Positions 41,864 to 51,014 of a DNA stretch of 64,000 bases are shown in pieces. Source of the DNA: Phaeodactylibacter sp. (GTDB lineage: Bacteria > Bacteroidota > Bacteroidia > Chitinophagales > Saprospiraceae); NCBI RefSeq assembly GCF_022763345.1, contig NZ_JALEGS010000020.1:1-64000 (forward strand), read 5' to 3'. How positions within the stretch are numbered: position 1 is the first letter of the stretch; every line of letters begins with the position of its first letter. The translations under genes and the position numbers were made by a program. Under the pieces are notes generated by a model. That model had not been told where the DNA came from, did not search any database, and was given only the letters and a program-made list of their open reading frames with translations.

Positions 41864-42766
41864 ATGCAGGAGGAAAAAAGAGCTTATCTGGAGCTGCATA
41901 TCGCTGTTTTTCTATTTGGGTTTACAGCCATTCTCGGCGACCTTATTCAGCTGTCCGCCCTCGTTATGGTCTGGTGGCGGGTGCTCATTACGAGTGCGAG
42001 CTTGCTGCTGCTCATTCGGGTAGGGCGGGTGATGAAAGCCTTTACCCGGGCGCAAATCCTTCGCTTTATGGGCATTGGTGTACTCGTGGCGCTGCATTGG
42101 GTGGCTTTTTATGGAGCCATCAAGCTGTCCAATGCTTCCATCACGCTCATCTGCATGGCCACCACGTCTTTTTTTACGTCTCTTATTGAGCCTGTGGTCA
42201 TGCGGCAACGGGTACGCTGGTACGAATTGATGCTCGGGCTGCTCATTATTCCGGGCATGGCGCTCATCGTAGGCAGCACCGATGCCTCTATGAATACGGG
42301 GATACTGGTCGGGCTGGCTTCCGCCTTCCTGGCCGCCTTTTTTGCCACCCTCAATAAAAAGTACATCCGGCAGTCCTACGAAATGGGCATCACCTTTCTG
42401 GAGCTGGGAAGCGCCTGGCTTTTCCTCTGTCTGGTATTGCCATTTTATCTGTACTTTTCAGAAACCCCTGTACAGCTGCTGCCGGTCAGCCTGACAGACT
42501 GGGGGTATCTCCTCGTTTTATCTCTGCTTTGCACCACACTAGCCTACGTACTTGCCCTGCGCGCCCTTAACCACCTTACGGCCTTCGCTTCCAACCTTAC
42601 GGTCAATCTGGAGCCGGTTTACGGTATCCTGCTGGCCTGGATTCTGCTGCGGGAGAATGAAGAGCTGACACCGGGCTTCTACCTGGGCGGTACGGTCATT
42701 TTGCTGGCGGTTTTTAGCTACCCGCTTATCCGGCGCTGGCGGCGCAGGCGTGGGTTGGAGGCTTAG
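41864..42766 (+). CDS. EamA/DMT-family transporter
   Basis: 300 residues from ATG 41864; the longer upstream frame overlaps the peroxiredoxin gene antisense and is not credible. Ten transmembrane helices fall in two EamA repeats (about 10-130 and 145-290), e.g. HWVAFYGAIKLSNASITL and LTAFASNLTVNLEPVYGILLA (cited cores GAIKLSNASI and LTVNLEPVYG). It is a drug/metabolite exporter of the inner membrane with unknown substrate. Convergent with the App1 gene, sharing four bases at the stops. Confidence 0.9.
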   Translation: MQEEKRAYLELHIAVFLFGFTAILGDLIQLSALVMVWWRVLITSASLLLLIRVGRVMKAFTRAQILRFMGIGVLVALHWVAFYGAIKLSNASITLICMATTSFFTSLIEPVVMRQRVRWYELMLGLLIIPGMALIVGSTDASMNTGILVGLASAFLAAFFATLNKKYIRQSYEMGITFLELGSAWLFLCLVLPFYLYFSETPVQLLPVSLTDWGYLLVLSLLCTTLAYVLALRALNHLTAFASNLTVNLEPVYGILLAWILLRENEELTPGFYLGGTVILLAVFSYPLIRRWRRRRGLEA

Positions 42767-43881
42767 TTTTTGGGACCTGACTGATTGAGCTGCTGAAAGT
42801 ACGTTTCCTGAATAAGCCCCCGCTCTGCCGCATCCATAGCGGCCTGCTGATAGTGGTCCACGAGCTTCATATCCACGCCGGTTTGGGCAATAAACTGCCG
42901 GATTCTTTTAGCCCGCCGCAGCGAACGGACGTCCCGGATGTAAATGGCGCGGATGCGTCCAGGGCGGGCTTTCGCCACCGCTTCGTAAATATAGGGGTCC
43001 TGCTCCCCGCTGTCGCCGATGAGGACAAAGGGCAGGTCCGGATAGGTGTCAATAATCCGAAGGATACTGCTGTGCTTATGACCTAAATAACCCTCCGGAT
43101 GGTCTTGGTAAGGCAGCCCAAAGTCACGCAGCAAAATAGGGCCTGCCGGCAAGTCATTGAGTGTAAGGAACTCTTCCAGCAGATCGTACAAATTCCAGGG
43201 GCTGTTTGAAACGTAGAATATCGGATTGCAGGGTTGCTGGCTCATGCCACGCTGTAAAGCCTGAAAAAAAGCCGCAGCTTTACTGAAGGACTGCCGCAGG
43301 TCGGCAGTTTTTAGCAAAGTATGATAAAGCACCCGCAGCTTTAGCAAAGAAGTTACATCAGTCTTCATAATGGTGTCATCCACATCGCTGATGCAACCGA
43401 AGGAAGCCTCTGGGTGTGGCACTAAAATGGGCACTTCAGCTCGTACATCGACTTTTCGCCTGGGCGTTTCCCGCAGGTGTACCCTTGCATTAAACCATTG
43501 GTCTTCAGGTTGTGGGACAGGCTGCTTTAGGGGGCGCTCCAGCAGGAAGTAGCCCTCCTCATCGGTTTGCACTGTGAAGGCTTCATGATTGACTTCCACA
43601 TGCACGGTGGCGCCCATGACCTCACGGCTATTGAACCGTTTATAGTTGTTGATCAATGCCCTCCAAGTGGAGTTGACCTCGTCTTTGATGATCCGCCGGT
43701 CCTTGATCACCCGGCCACGCAGGCTGATCCAGTTGGGGCGGCCGTAGCCCCGGTAGGGGGCGATAAGGATAGGCCAGGTAGGCTTTTGCCCCAGCCACTC
43801 CCGCACGGTTCTGCCCATGCGCACGAAGAGGCGATCAAGTTGTTTTAGAGTTCGAAGTAGGGAACGCTTCAAAGCAGCCAT
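42763..43881 (-). CDS. App1-type (DUF2183) phosphatase domain protein
   Basis: 372 residues from ATG 43881. The frame stays open for 190 codons upstream, but that part is antisense to the next gene and is rejected. A beta-sandwich-like N-terminal region (RPNWISLRGRVIKD, then VHVEVNHEAFTVQTDEEGYF) precedes the HAD-type App1 domain: GCISDVDDTIMKTDV (DxDxT at 166-170), IFYVSNSPWNLYDLL and FVLIGDSGEQDPYIY (289-295). Relatives include yeast phosphatidate phosphatase App1. Likely a lipid or phospho-ester phosphatase. Divergent from the hydrolase by 67 bases. Confidence 0.88.
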   Translation of the reverse strand: MAALKRSLLRTLKQLDRLFVRMGRTVREWLGQKPTWPILIAPYRGYGRPNWISLRGRVIKDRRIIKDEVNSTWRALINNYKRFNSREVMGATVHVEVNHEAFTVQTDEEGYFLLERPLKQPVPQPEDQWFNARVHLRETPRRKVDVRAEVPILVPHPEASFGCISDVDDTIMKTDVTSLLKLRVLYHTLLKTADLRQSFSKAAAFFQALQRGMSQQPCNPIFYVSNSPWNLYDLLEEFLTLNDLPAGPILLRDFGLPYQDHPEGYLGHKHSSILRIIDTYPDLPFVLIGDSGEQDPYIYEAVAKARPGRIRAIYIRDVRSLRRAKRIRQFIAQTGVDMKLVDHYQQAAMDAAERGLIQETYFQQLNQSGPKN

Positions 43882-43948
43882 AGATTTTGATGCACCGGAA
43901 GATACAAAACCGCCAACAATTTTTCCCTTTAAGGGTTCCTCCATTCGT

Positions 43949-44728
43949 ATGATGAACGTATTGATGTTACATGGTAATGGTGGTGGGCGTACCCGTTTTC
44001 TGCCTTTTCTGGAGGCGCTGCAGGATAAACAAGTTGTGCCTTTTCGGGTACATCTCCCTGAGCTGCCTGGCTTTGATGGCCGCCCACTGCCCAAAGCAGC
44101 AGATGGCTGGATGCCTTTCATTGAGGCCTTGCAGCGCTCAGTAGCGCCTTTGTCGGAAGAGCCCTGGGTGGTGTACGGGCATGGAATTGGCGGAAGCCTG
44201 CTGCTCGAATGGGCGGCACGGGGCTGGGTGTTGCCGGATTCAGCAGACTGGCAGCCCCGGCAGGTATTGCTGCACGGTATCATCGGCGCATCCCTGGAGC
44301 ACCGTTTCTTCCCTAAGCTCATGAAGCCCCTGTTGATCCGGAAAACCATGCAGGCACTGATTGCCTGGCCACCGATGCGCCCGGTCTGGGAAAAACGCCT
44401 GTTCCTGCAGCCGAAAAGTATCCCGGAGGCGGTGCGGAAGCAATTTTTCAAAGACTATGCTCAGTGCGCAGCCTTCCCCGTTTTTTTCGACCTGATCACC
44501 CCGGCCTGGTACCGGGAGGTGCAGCAAAAGCTTCAGCACGAGGCCTTCAACTTCATCTGGGGAAGCCGGGAGCGGGTCGTTGCCTCCAAATACCTTTCGC
44601 TTTGGCAAAATGACTTCCCGAAAGCTACCTTTGATGTCGTTGAGGATTGGGACCATTTTCCGATGCTGGAGGACCCTGACGGATTTTATGAAAAACTAAC
44701 AGCCTACATCCTGCATGAGCAAGCTTAG
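43949..44728 (+). CDS. Alpha/beta-hydrolase-fold protein lacking the nucleophile Ser
   Basis: 259 residues from ATG 43949 (a second ATG follows directly). LMLHGNGGGRTRF is the oxyanion strand and VVYGHGIGGSLLLEW the nucleophile elbow, where the usual GHSxGG is GHGIGG, so Gly79 replaces Ser. A His remains in VVEDWDHFPMLEDP and an acidic residue before it. It is probably non-catalytic or uses another chemistry. The last 14 bases overlap the PEP-synthase-like gene, implying joint translation. Confidence 0.82.
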   Translation: MMNVLMLHGNGGGRTRFLPFLEALQDKQVVPFRVHLPELPGFDGRPLPKAADGWMPFIEALQRSVAPLSEEPWVVYGHGIGGSLLLEWAARGWVLPDSADWQPRQVLLHGIIGASLEHRFFPKLMKPLLIRKTMQALIAWPPMRPVWEKRLFLQPKSIPEAVRKQFFKDYAQCAAFPVFFDLITPAWYREVQQKLQHEAFNFIWGSRERVVASKYLSLWQNDFPKATFDVVEDWDHFPMLEDPDGFYEKLTAYILHEQA

Positions 44729-46793
44729 CCAGCTCCAACAACTTGAATCTCTGGGATGGCCGGTGCCGGCTTTCACCTCTGTGGCCTATGCTGACTTTTT
44801 GGCCGGCGAGCGCCCCGAGGGATTGCGGTTCCCGGTGGCCGTCCGCTCTTCCTATCTCACGGAAGACGGAGAGGAGAACAGTCAGGCCGGGCAGTATCTG
44901 TCCAGGCTGAATGTTGGAGCGTCGGAGCTGGAGACAGCGATTGCCGACGTTTTCAAAAGTTATCCCACCCAACAAGGCACACAGGTGCTGGTACAGGAAA
45001 TGGTGGAAGCAGACTTCAGTGGCGTACTCTTTGCTTTCCGCGAAGGCAGCTGGAAGCTTGAATACACAGAGGGATTGGGCGAAGCACTGATGAGCGGGCA
45101 GCAGAGCGGGAGAACCCTGCTCTTGCCACGCTTTAGTGCCTGGGATGTCCGGTGGTCCGCCCTTTCTGACTTTTGGAAAGGACCGGAGACAGGTGGTAAA
45201 TCGCTCCGGCGGGCACTCATCCGGTTAAGTTCCATCACCGGGCAGCTTCTTGAACAACTGGACATCCGTCACGGGCTCGATATCGAATTTGCCGTATCCA
45301 AAGGAACGCTCTGGTTGCTGCAGGCGCGGCCCATCACTACACCAGAAGAAGCGGAAGAAGTACTGACTTCGGCTAACCACAAGGAGATTCTGCCTCCCGA
45401 GCCTTCCCGCCTGATGACCGACCTGATCACGGATGCCGGTCCTGCCCTGTTCGGCTACTATCGCGATTTAGACCCTTCCCTTCCGCAGCGTGCTTTCCTG
45501 CGTGCTGCCGGAGGCATGCCCTGGATCAACCTTTCAGCCTTGCTGGATACCATGGTGCACTGGGGGCTCCCCACACAGTTGGTTTGCCGATCGGTAGGTG
45601 CTGAGGACTTCTATCAGGTCGGGCTGCGCCCCTGGCGCTGCCTGGCTAAATTGCCGGTTTTTTTTAAGGTATTGAGCCAGCAGCGTCAGGCGAAGCAGCG
45701 CATACAGGCGTGGCAGCGCAAAGCAGCAGTGGAAACAGATTTGGGCAAAGGAGAACGAGAACCACTTTGGCCTATCGACCCGGCACAAGCCTTCCGGCAC
45801 TGGTGCGACAGCTTTTCCAATCTCTATGTAGAACTGGTAACGAATATGCAGATTCTCACCGGGGCCATGTCCGGCCCTGTGGGGCTGCTGGAACGGCTTG
45901 GGTTATTGCACCGAATGGCTGCGGCCATACAGCAAAAGAGTGCCAGCACGGATTACCTGCAGGCTTTTCGGGAGTGGGAAAGGGGGCAGCGCTCTACCAA
46001 TGCCTTTCTCGAAGGGTTTGGGCACCGGGGCTTTTATGAGTCTGATCTGGGGCAGCCCCGTTTTCGGGAATACAGCGAGGCAGATTGGGAAGCCCTTCGG
46101 AAAGGAGTGGACTTCACTGCTCCATCCAAGCCCCTGCCACGCCGTAAACGCCAACCACTTTGGGCGTGGTTATTTCGGCCAGTCATTGACCTGATCCACA
46201 CCCGGGAGTGGGTACGGCACGAAACGATGAAGTTGTTTTGGGAATACCGCGAAGAGCTCAAAGGTAAACTGCCTTTTGCGCCGTGGTCTTTTACCCAGGC
46301 AGAGCTCAGCGCATTCTTCGAAAATGAGTGGCGGGCCGATGAAATGACAGACCAGGAGCCTCCCAAACCGGTGGGCTGGGATATGGATACCTTCCTGTAC
46401 AATCAGCTGGGGCGCCGCCTGCCGGTTACGGTGCTGTCCAACGTTTCTGCCAGTCAGCAAAATCATCAGCAAGGTGTGGGGGTCTATCCCGGTAAAGTGA
46501 GGGGGCAGGTTTGGCGGGTAGCTTCCGCTGATCTGCGCACCGTCGCTCCTCCCTCTTTTCCAGTCATTATTTTGGTGGCGGATGCCCTGGACCCCGGCTG
46601 GGTGCCCTTTTTCTCGAAGGTAGATGGCGTGGCGTCCTACGTAGGCGGGCTGCTTTCTCATGCTTCCATCATGCTGCGGGAGGCGCAGGTGCCAAGCATC
46701 ACTCAAATTCCCGCTCAGTTAGACTTCCAAACCGGGGATTGGGTAGAAATGGATGCCCAAAAAGGCACGATTCGGCGGGTAGAGGAAGGTTAA
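44715..46793 (+). CDS. PEP-synthase/PPDK-like phosphotransfer protein
   Basis: 692 residues. The N-terminal third is the ATP-grasp PEP/pyruvate-binding domain (PVAVRSSYLTEDGEENSQAGQ, cited core VAVRSSYLTEDGEENSQAG; VQEMVEADFSGVLFA; DIEFAVSKGTLWLLQARPI, core LWLLQARPIT). A 330-residue middle part has no familiar motif. The C-terminus is the swivelling phosphohistidine domain with GGLLSHASIMLREAQVPSI, His649. The C-terminal PEP-binding TIM barrel of PpsA is absent, as in rifampin phosphotransferase-like and other PEP-utiliser proteins. It would phosphorylate an unknown acceptor. Paired with the nucleophile-less hydrolase. Confidence 0.87.
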   Translation: MSKLSQLQQLESLGWPVPAFTSVAYADFLAGERPEGLRFPVAVRSSYLTEDGEENSQAGQYLSRLNVGASELETAIADVFKSYPTQQGTQVLVQEMVEADFSGVLFAFREGSWKLEYTEGLGEALMSGQQSGRTLLLPRFSAWDVRWSALSDFWKGPETGGKSLRRALIRLSSITGQLLEQLDIRHGLDIEFAVSKGTLWLLQARPITTPEEAEEVLTSANHKEILPPEPSRLMTDLITDAGPALFGYYRDLDPSLPQRAFLRAAGGMPWINLSALLDTMVHWGLPTQLVCRSVGAEDFYQVGLRPWRCLAKLPVFFKVLSQQRQAKQRIQAWQRKAAVETDLGKGEREPLWPIDPAQAFRHWCDSFSNLYVELVTNMQILTGAMSGPVGLLERLGLLHRMAAAIQQKSASTDYLQAFREWERGQRSTNAFLEGFGHRGFYESDLGQPRFREYSEADWEALRKGVDFTAPSKPLPRRKRQPLWAWLFRPVIDLIHTREWVRHETMKLFWEYREELKGKLPFAPWSFTQAELSAFFENEWRADEMTDQEPPKPVGWDMDTFLYNQLGRRLPVTVLSNVSASQQNHQQGVGVYPGKVRGQVWRVASADLRTVAPPSFPVIILVADALDPGWVPFFSKVDGVASYVGGLLSHASIMLREAQVPSITQIPAQLDFQTGDWVEMDAQKGTIRRVEEG

Positions 46794-46886
46794 GTGACGG
46801 AGAAAAAATTTATCATTTATTTCCGTCAAACTACTAAGTGCCCCGGATGCTGTATATTTCAGGTCTAAAACACAGACTTCAGTGAT

Positions 46887-49800
46887 ATGGCAGACCTGAC
46901 CCGTAACCTTCCTCACCGTATCCTTTGGACGCTAATCATTACGGCCCTGTCCGGAGCGCTACCACTCGCCGGGCAATCGCAGTGGCTGAAAACGATTCCG
47001 GAAATTACGGAAAATACGCCTGCCTGGGCGCAGCTGATGTACGCGCCCGAGCCGAATATCCGCTTGGTGGATAGCGCTTATCAGGCCTATTACCGCACGC
47101 ATGCCTTCGAAAAAAATACCCACACCCAAAACTACAAGCACTGGCGGCCTAAGGTAGAACCCTACGTTCAACAGGATGGAAGCCTGAACTGGCCAACGGC
47201 TCAGGAACGCCGCCAAACGGAAACAGCCTATCAGCGTGCATTGTCTGGGCAGGAAGCTCAACGGCAAACCGGAACGTGGACGAATATCGGTCCTTTCGAG
47301 ACCTTCACGCAAGGGCAGGGGCAGTTCGAAGTGTCCTGGCAGGTCAATGTCTACACGCTCGATCAGTCGGATACCAGTCCGTCCGTGCTGTACTGCGGCA
47401 CCGAAAGCGGAGGCGTATTCAGATCCGACAACAGCGGGCAAACCTGGATGCATGTCTCTGCCAATACCATGATGAATAACGTCCGCATCGTCCGCATCGA
47501 TCCCAACAATGCATCAGTCGTGTACGCCGGTGACTGGGAGCGCCTCTACCGCACCACAGATGGTGGCGAAAGTTGGGAGATACTACTGGATGCCGCCGAC
47601 CTGCCACAGGCTGCACTCGGGGTGAATGCCATCGCGGTAAGCCCGGCAGACGGACAGCGTATCCTGGTTGGGGGCGTGGACGGGCTTTGGCTGACCGAAG
47701 ATGGGGGTGCGAACTGGTCTCACCTGACCGGTGCTTCAGTTTATGATATTGAATTTAAGCCTGATGAACCACAAGTGCTGTATCTGGTGCGCAACCACGG
47801 TACCGAGCCCCGCTGCATTTTTGAAAAGTCGGAAGATGGCGGCCAAAGCTGGACGGTCAAAGCCGAAGGCTGGTACGATCCTGACCTGAGCAGCCCTTTC
47901 CTGAATGATGGCGGTGCGAAGATCGCCGTCTCTCCGCTCGATCCAGACCTGGTGGTCGCCGGGCTGATCGGCAACTCAAAAGCAGGGGATGATGGTTACC
48001 TGGGGGTATGGAAAAGCACGGACAATGGGGAGTCCTGGAATTTGCAGGGCCCTCACGTGGGCGGGCCCTACGAATACAGCGGTGGGTCTGCAAACCACAA
48101 AAATATAATGATCAACGAGGGCGGGGGAGGCCCGTATCAGGGCTTTTATGATTATGTGCTTGCGATTTCGCCCTTCGATGAAGATATCGTTTACACCGGT
48201 GGGGTCAGCTTGTACAAGTCAACAGATGGTGGTGCCGTTTTCAACGTCATAGGCGGCTATCAGGGCAACACCTGGATCCACCCCGATATGCAGGAGATCA
48301 CGGTCGGTCCGGACGGGATATGGCTTGGCACCGATGGCGGCATAGACTTTACGGATGATGAATTTGCTACGGTAGAGTCGAGGAAATACGGCATTACGGG
48401 CTCTGAGTTTTGGGGTTTTGGCAGTGCCTGGAACGAAGACCTGGTAGTTGGCGGGCGTTACCACAATGGCAATACGGCTATCCGGCCCGAATTTGAGCAG
48501 GGGCAGTCCCTGCGACTGGGCGGAGCGGAGGCCCCAACCGGCTATGTGCAGCCGGGCGGGCGTAATATCGCCTACTTTTCGGATATCAGTTCGCAAATTG
48601 TGCCACAAAGCTTGTCGGGCGCCGTATTGCAGGCACCCAAGCTGGAGCTCTACCCCACGGAGTCCTATTTTTCGACCCACTCCAGCGAGATCGAGTTCTT
48701 GCCTCATTGCTACAACCATTTCTATCTGGGGCGGGAGAACAAAATTTGGAAAACGACCGATGGCGGACGTTCTTACACCCTGATCGCTGAATTTGGCAAC
48801 GAGGATCAGCCCGTGATGCAACTGGAAGTATGCCGGAGCAATCCGAATGTTGTATACGTTTACCAGCGCACCACTTTCACTGGGGCGCACCTGCTTCGGA
48901 CGGAAGATGGGGGCTTGAACTGGACTACTTTGGATTTTCCCGGTAGTCCGGTTTCGAAGCGTGCCGGCGGGCTGGCCCTCAATCCCGAAAACGAGAACGA
49001 CATTTGGGCTTACTTCGCCCATAATGCCAACGACGGGGCCAAGGTCTTCCACTCCGTTGATGGTGGGCAGACCTGGGAAAATGCAACGACCCCGCTGCTG
49101 GACGGGCACCGCATTCATACCATGCTCTTCCAGGCGGGCACCGTTGGTACGGTATATATTGGTACGGACAGAGCCGTTTTCTACCGGGATGAAACCATGG
49201 AGGACTGGGCATTCTACAACGAAGGCCTGCCGATGCGCACGAACACCAATATTTTCCGACCTTTCTACCGGGATGGCAAACTCCGGGTCGGCACCTACAG
49301 CAATGGCGCCTGGGAGGCACCACTAGTGACCCCAAGCCGCCTGATGGTGCAACCTACGGTGGATAAGCTGGAGGCCGGCTGTTCACGGGATACCTTTTAC
49401 TTTGATGATTACTCGGTGCTCCGCCACGAAGGCGCTTCCTGGTCGTGGGCCTTTGAGCCCGCCCCCGCCTACATTAGCGATCCACAATCCCGCAATCCTA
49501 AAGTGGTATTTGGAGCTCCCGGAACTTATACGGCTGTACTCAGCATCACTGATGGCACAGGCGAAAGTGGCATGCGGGCCCTGCCGCCGATCACCGTGGA
49601 AGCCTGCCGGGCAGACAGCCTTCCTGGGTTGTGTATGGAAACCCAGGAGTGGGGCGATTATGCGATTATTGACGCCCTGCCTGCCACGGCACCCGAGCTA
49701 ACCCTCACTGCCTGGATACATCCCTACGGCACACAGGCGGAATACACCGGTATTGCCATTACGGAAAGCGGTCCGGCAGCTGGCCTCAACTTCCGGCCAG

Positions 49801-50954
49801 ATATGGAGTTGGGTTATCACTGGCCAGGCGGTGCCTGGTGGTGGAGCAGTGGTCTTTTTGTGCCTGCCGATGAGTGGTCGCATGTAGCTTTGGTGGTAAA
49901 GCCTGATGGCATTACCGTTTACCTGAATGGCGAGCCGGCGAGCCACACTTTTTCCCCCGAGGCGGTGGATCTGCGTAATACAGCCCTCTTTCTGGGCAGT
50001 TATCGGGGATGGGTACAAAGAGGCTTCAAAGGGCTGATGGATGAGGTCCGGGTATACGACCGGGCGTTGTCAATCGAAGAAGTACGCCTAAACCGCCACC
50101 TGACTGCCCGCCCCGAAACAGAACAAGGATTGGTCGGCTATTACCAATTCAATGAAGCGGAGGGCAGTATTCTCAACAAAGCTGGCGTCAATCATGCATT
50201 CCTGACTGGAGCTGCCGCCCGAACGCTGTCGCAGGCACCGGTAGGAGGTGGGCAAAGTGCGCGGCAAACCGTCCAAAATGCAGGCAGCTATACTTTCGGG
50301 GAGACGGGTATAAATCTAAGCCTGAATACAGACCTGGTCACGGAGTCAGTTGTAGTCGCCACTCGGTTAAATGTGCCGCCGAGCCTCGTAGCCGGCCCGA
50401 TGGTACAGCCCGATACCGGTTACTGGATACTAAATACCTACGGCAACCTTCCAAACGCTGAGCCGGTGGCGACCTTGAAGCTTTCCGGTTTTGAGCTTCA
50501 CCCTAACGCCCCCGGGCAGCCGGAAGCTTTTGAGCTGGCCCGCCGGGATGCCAATGCGGGGGATGCACAGTGGATGGCCGCGGGTACTGCCCTGGAAATA
50601 CTACCCGACAGCGAGGAGGCCGCCTTTGCATGGGAAGACGCGCTGAGTGGCATGAAGGGCGCGCAACTGCAAATCCTTCAGGGGGACCTGACTTCTGCGG
50701 TAGGATTGCCAACGGGGCAGGCGGTTTTGGTGTACCCTAATCCTGTTCGGTCCGGGCAACCACTGGAAGTTGTGGCTCAGATGGAACTACCAGCTGAGTT
50801 TTCCGTATACAATGCTCAGGGCCAACTGGTTTATCAGCAAACATTGGGCCGGCAGCAGGTTGCAATTACACCAAACCTGGCATCAGGTACATACACCTAC
50901 CGTCTGGCCGGAGCAAAAAAGATGTGTACCGGAAAACTGGTCATTATACGTTAA
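46887..50954 (+). CDS. Large T9SS-secreted propeller protein with PKD and LamG domains
   Basis: 1355 residues. Signal peptide LIITALSGALPLAGQ. Residues about 120-810 contain many BNR/Asp-box-like sortilin (VPS10) propeller repeats: SDNSGQTWMHV, TTDGGESWEIL, TEDGGANWSHL, STDNGESWNLQ, TEDGGLNWTTL, SVDGGQTWENA. A PKD-like domain follows (GASWSWAFEPAPAYISDP, core ASWSWAFEPAP; GAPGTYTAVLSITD), then a LamG/concanavalin domain (ELTLTAWIHPYG to GLMDEVRVYDRALSIEEV). The end is a type IX secretion type A sorting domain (VYPNPVRSGQPLEV, LVYQQTLG, GTYTYRLAG). It is exported and probably surface-anchored, perhaps as an adhesin or glycan binder. Confidence 0.92.
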   Translation: MADLTRNLPHRILWTLIITALSGALPLAGQSQWLKTIPEITENTPAWAQLMYAPEPNIRLVDSAYQAYYRTHAFEKNTHTQNYKHWRPKVEPYVQQDGSLNWPTAQERRQTETAYQRALSGQEAQRQTGTWTNIGPFETFTQGQGQFEVSWQVNVYTLDQSDTSPSVLYCGTESGGVFRSDNSGQTWMHVSANTMMNNVRIVRIDPNNASVVYAGDWERLYRTTDGGESWEILLDAADLPQAALGVNAIAVSPADGQRILVGGVDGLWLTEDGGANWSHLTGASVYDIEFKPDEPQVLYLVRNHGTEPRCIFEKSEDGGQSWTVKAEGWYDPDLSSPFLNDGGAKIAVSPLDPDLVVAGLIGNSKAGDDGYLGVWKSTDNGESWNLQGPHVGGPYEYSGGSANHKNIMINEGGGGPYQGFYDYVLAISPFDEDIVYTGGVSLYKSTDGGAVFNVIGGYQGNTWIHPDMQEITVGPDGIWLGTDGGIDFTDDEFATVESRKYGITGSEFWGFGSAWNEDLVVGGRYHNGNTAIRPEFEQGQSLRLGGAEAPTGYVQPGGRNIAYFSDISSQIVPQSLSGAVLQAPKLELYPTESYFSTHSSEIEFLPHCYNHFYLGRENKIWKTTDGGRSYTLIAEFGNEDQPVMQLEVCRSNPNVVYVYQRTTFTGAHLLRTEDGGLNWTTLDFPGSPVSKRAGGLALNPENENDIWAYFAHNANDGAKVFHSVDGGQTWENATTPLLDGHRIHTMLFQAGTVGTVYIGTDRAVFYRDETMEDWAFYNEGLPMRTNTNIFRPFYRDGKLRVGTYSNGAWEAPLVTPSRLMVQPTVDKLEAGCSRDTFYFDDYSVLRHEGASWSWAFEPAPAYISDPQSRNPKVVFGAPGTYTAVLSITDGTGESGMRALPPITVEACRADSLPGLCMETQEWGDYAIIDALPATAPELTLTAWIHPYGTQAEYTGIAITESGPAAGLNFRPDMELGYHWPGGAWWWSSGLFVPADEWSHVALVVKPDGITVYLNGEPASHTFSPEAVDLRNTALFLGSYRGWVQRGFKGLMDEVRVYDRALSIEEVRLNRHLTARPETEQGLVGYYQFNEAEGSILNKAGVNHAFLTGAAARTLSQAPVGGGQSARQTVQNAGSYTFGETGINLSLNTDLVTESVVVATRLNVPPSLVAGPMVQPDTGYWILNTYGNLPNAEPVATLKLSGFELHPNAPGQPEAFELARRDANAGDAQWMAAGTALEILPDSEEAAFAWEDALSGMKGAQLQILQGDLTSAVGLPTGQAVLVYPNPVRSGQPLEVVAQMELPAEFSVYNAQGQLVYQQTLGRQQVAITPNLASGTYTYRLAGAKKMCTGKLVIIR

Positions 50955-51014
50955 AGTCCCTATACCCCCCATTCATACGGCAAGGGTTAATTTGAAAAAA
51001 CTAAAAGAACACTC

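Noticed and set aside
43882..44451. 190-codon upstream extension of the App1 frame
   Set aside because: Antisense to the hydrolase gene and rich in Cys, Arg and Ser as shadow frames are; ATG 43881 suits the domain start.
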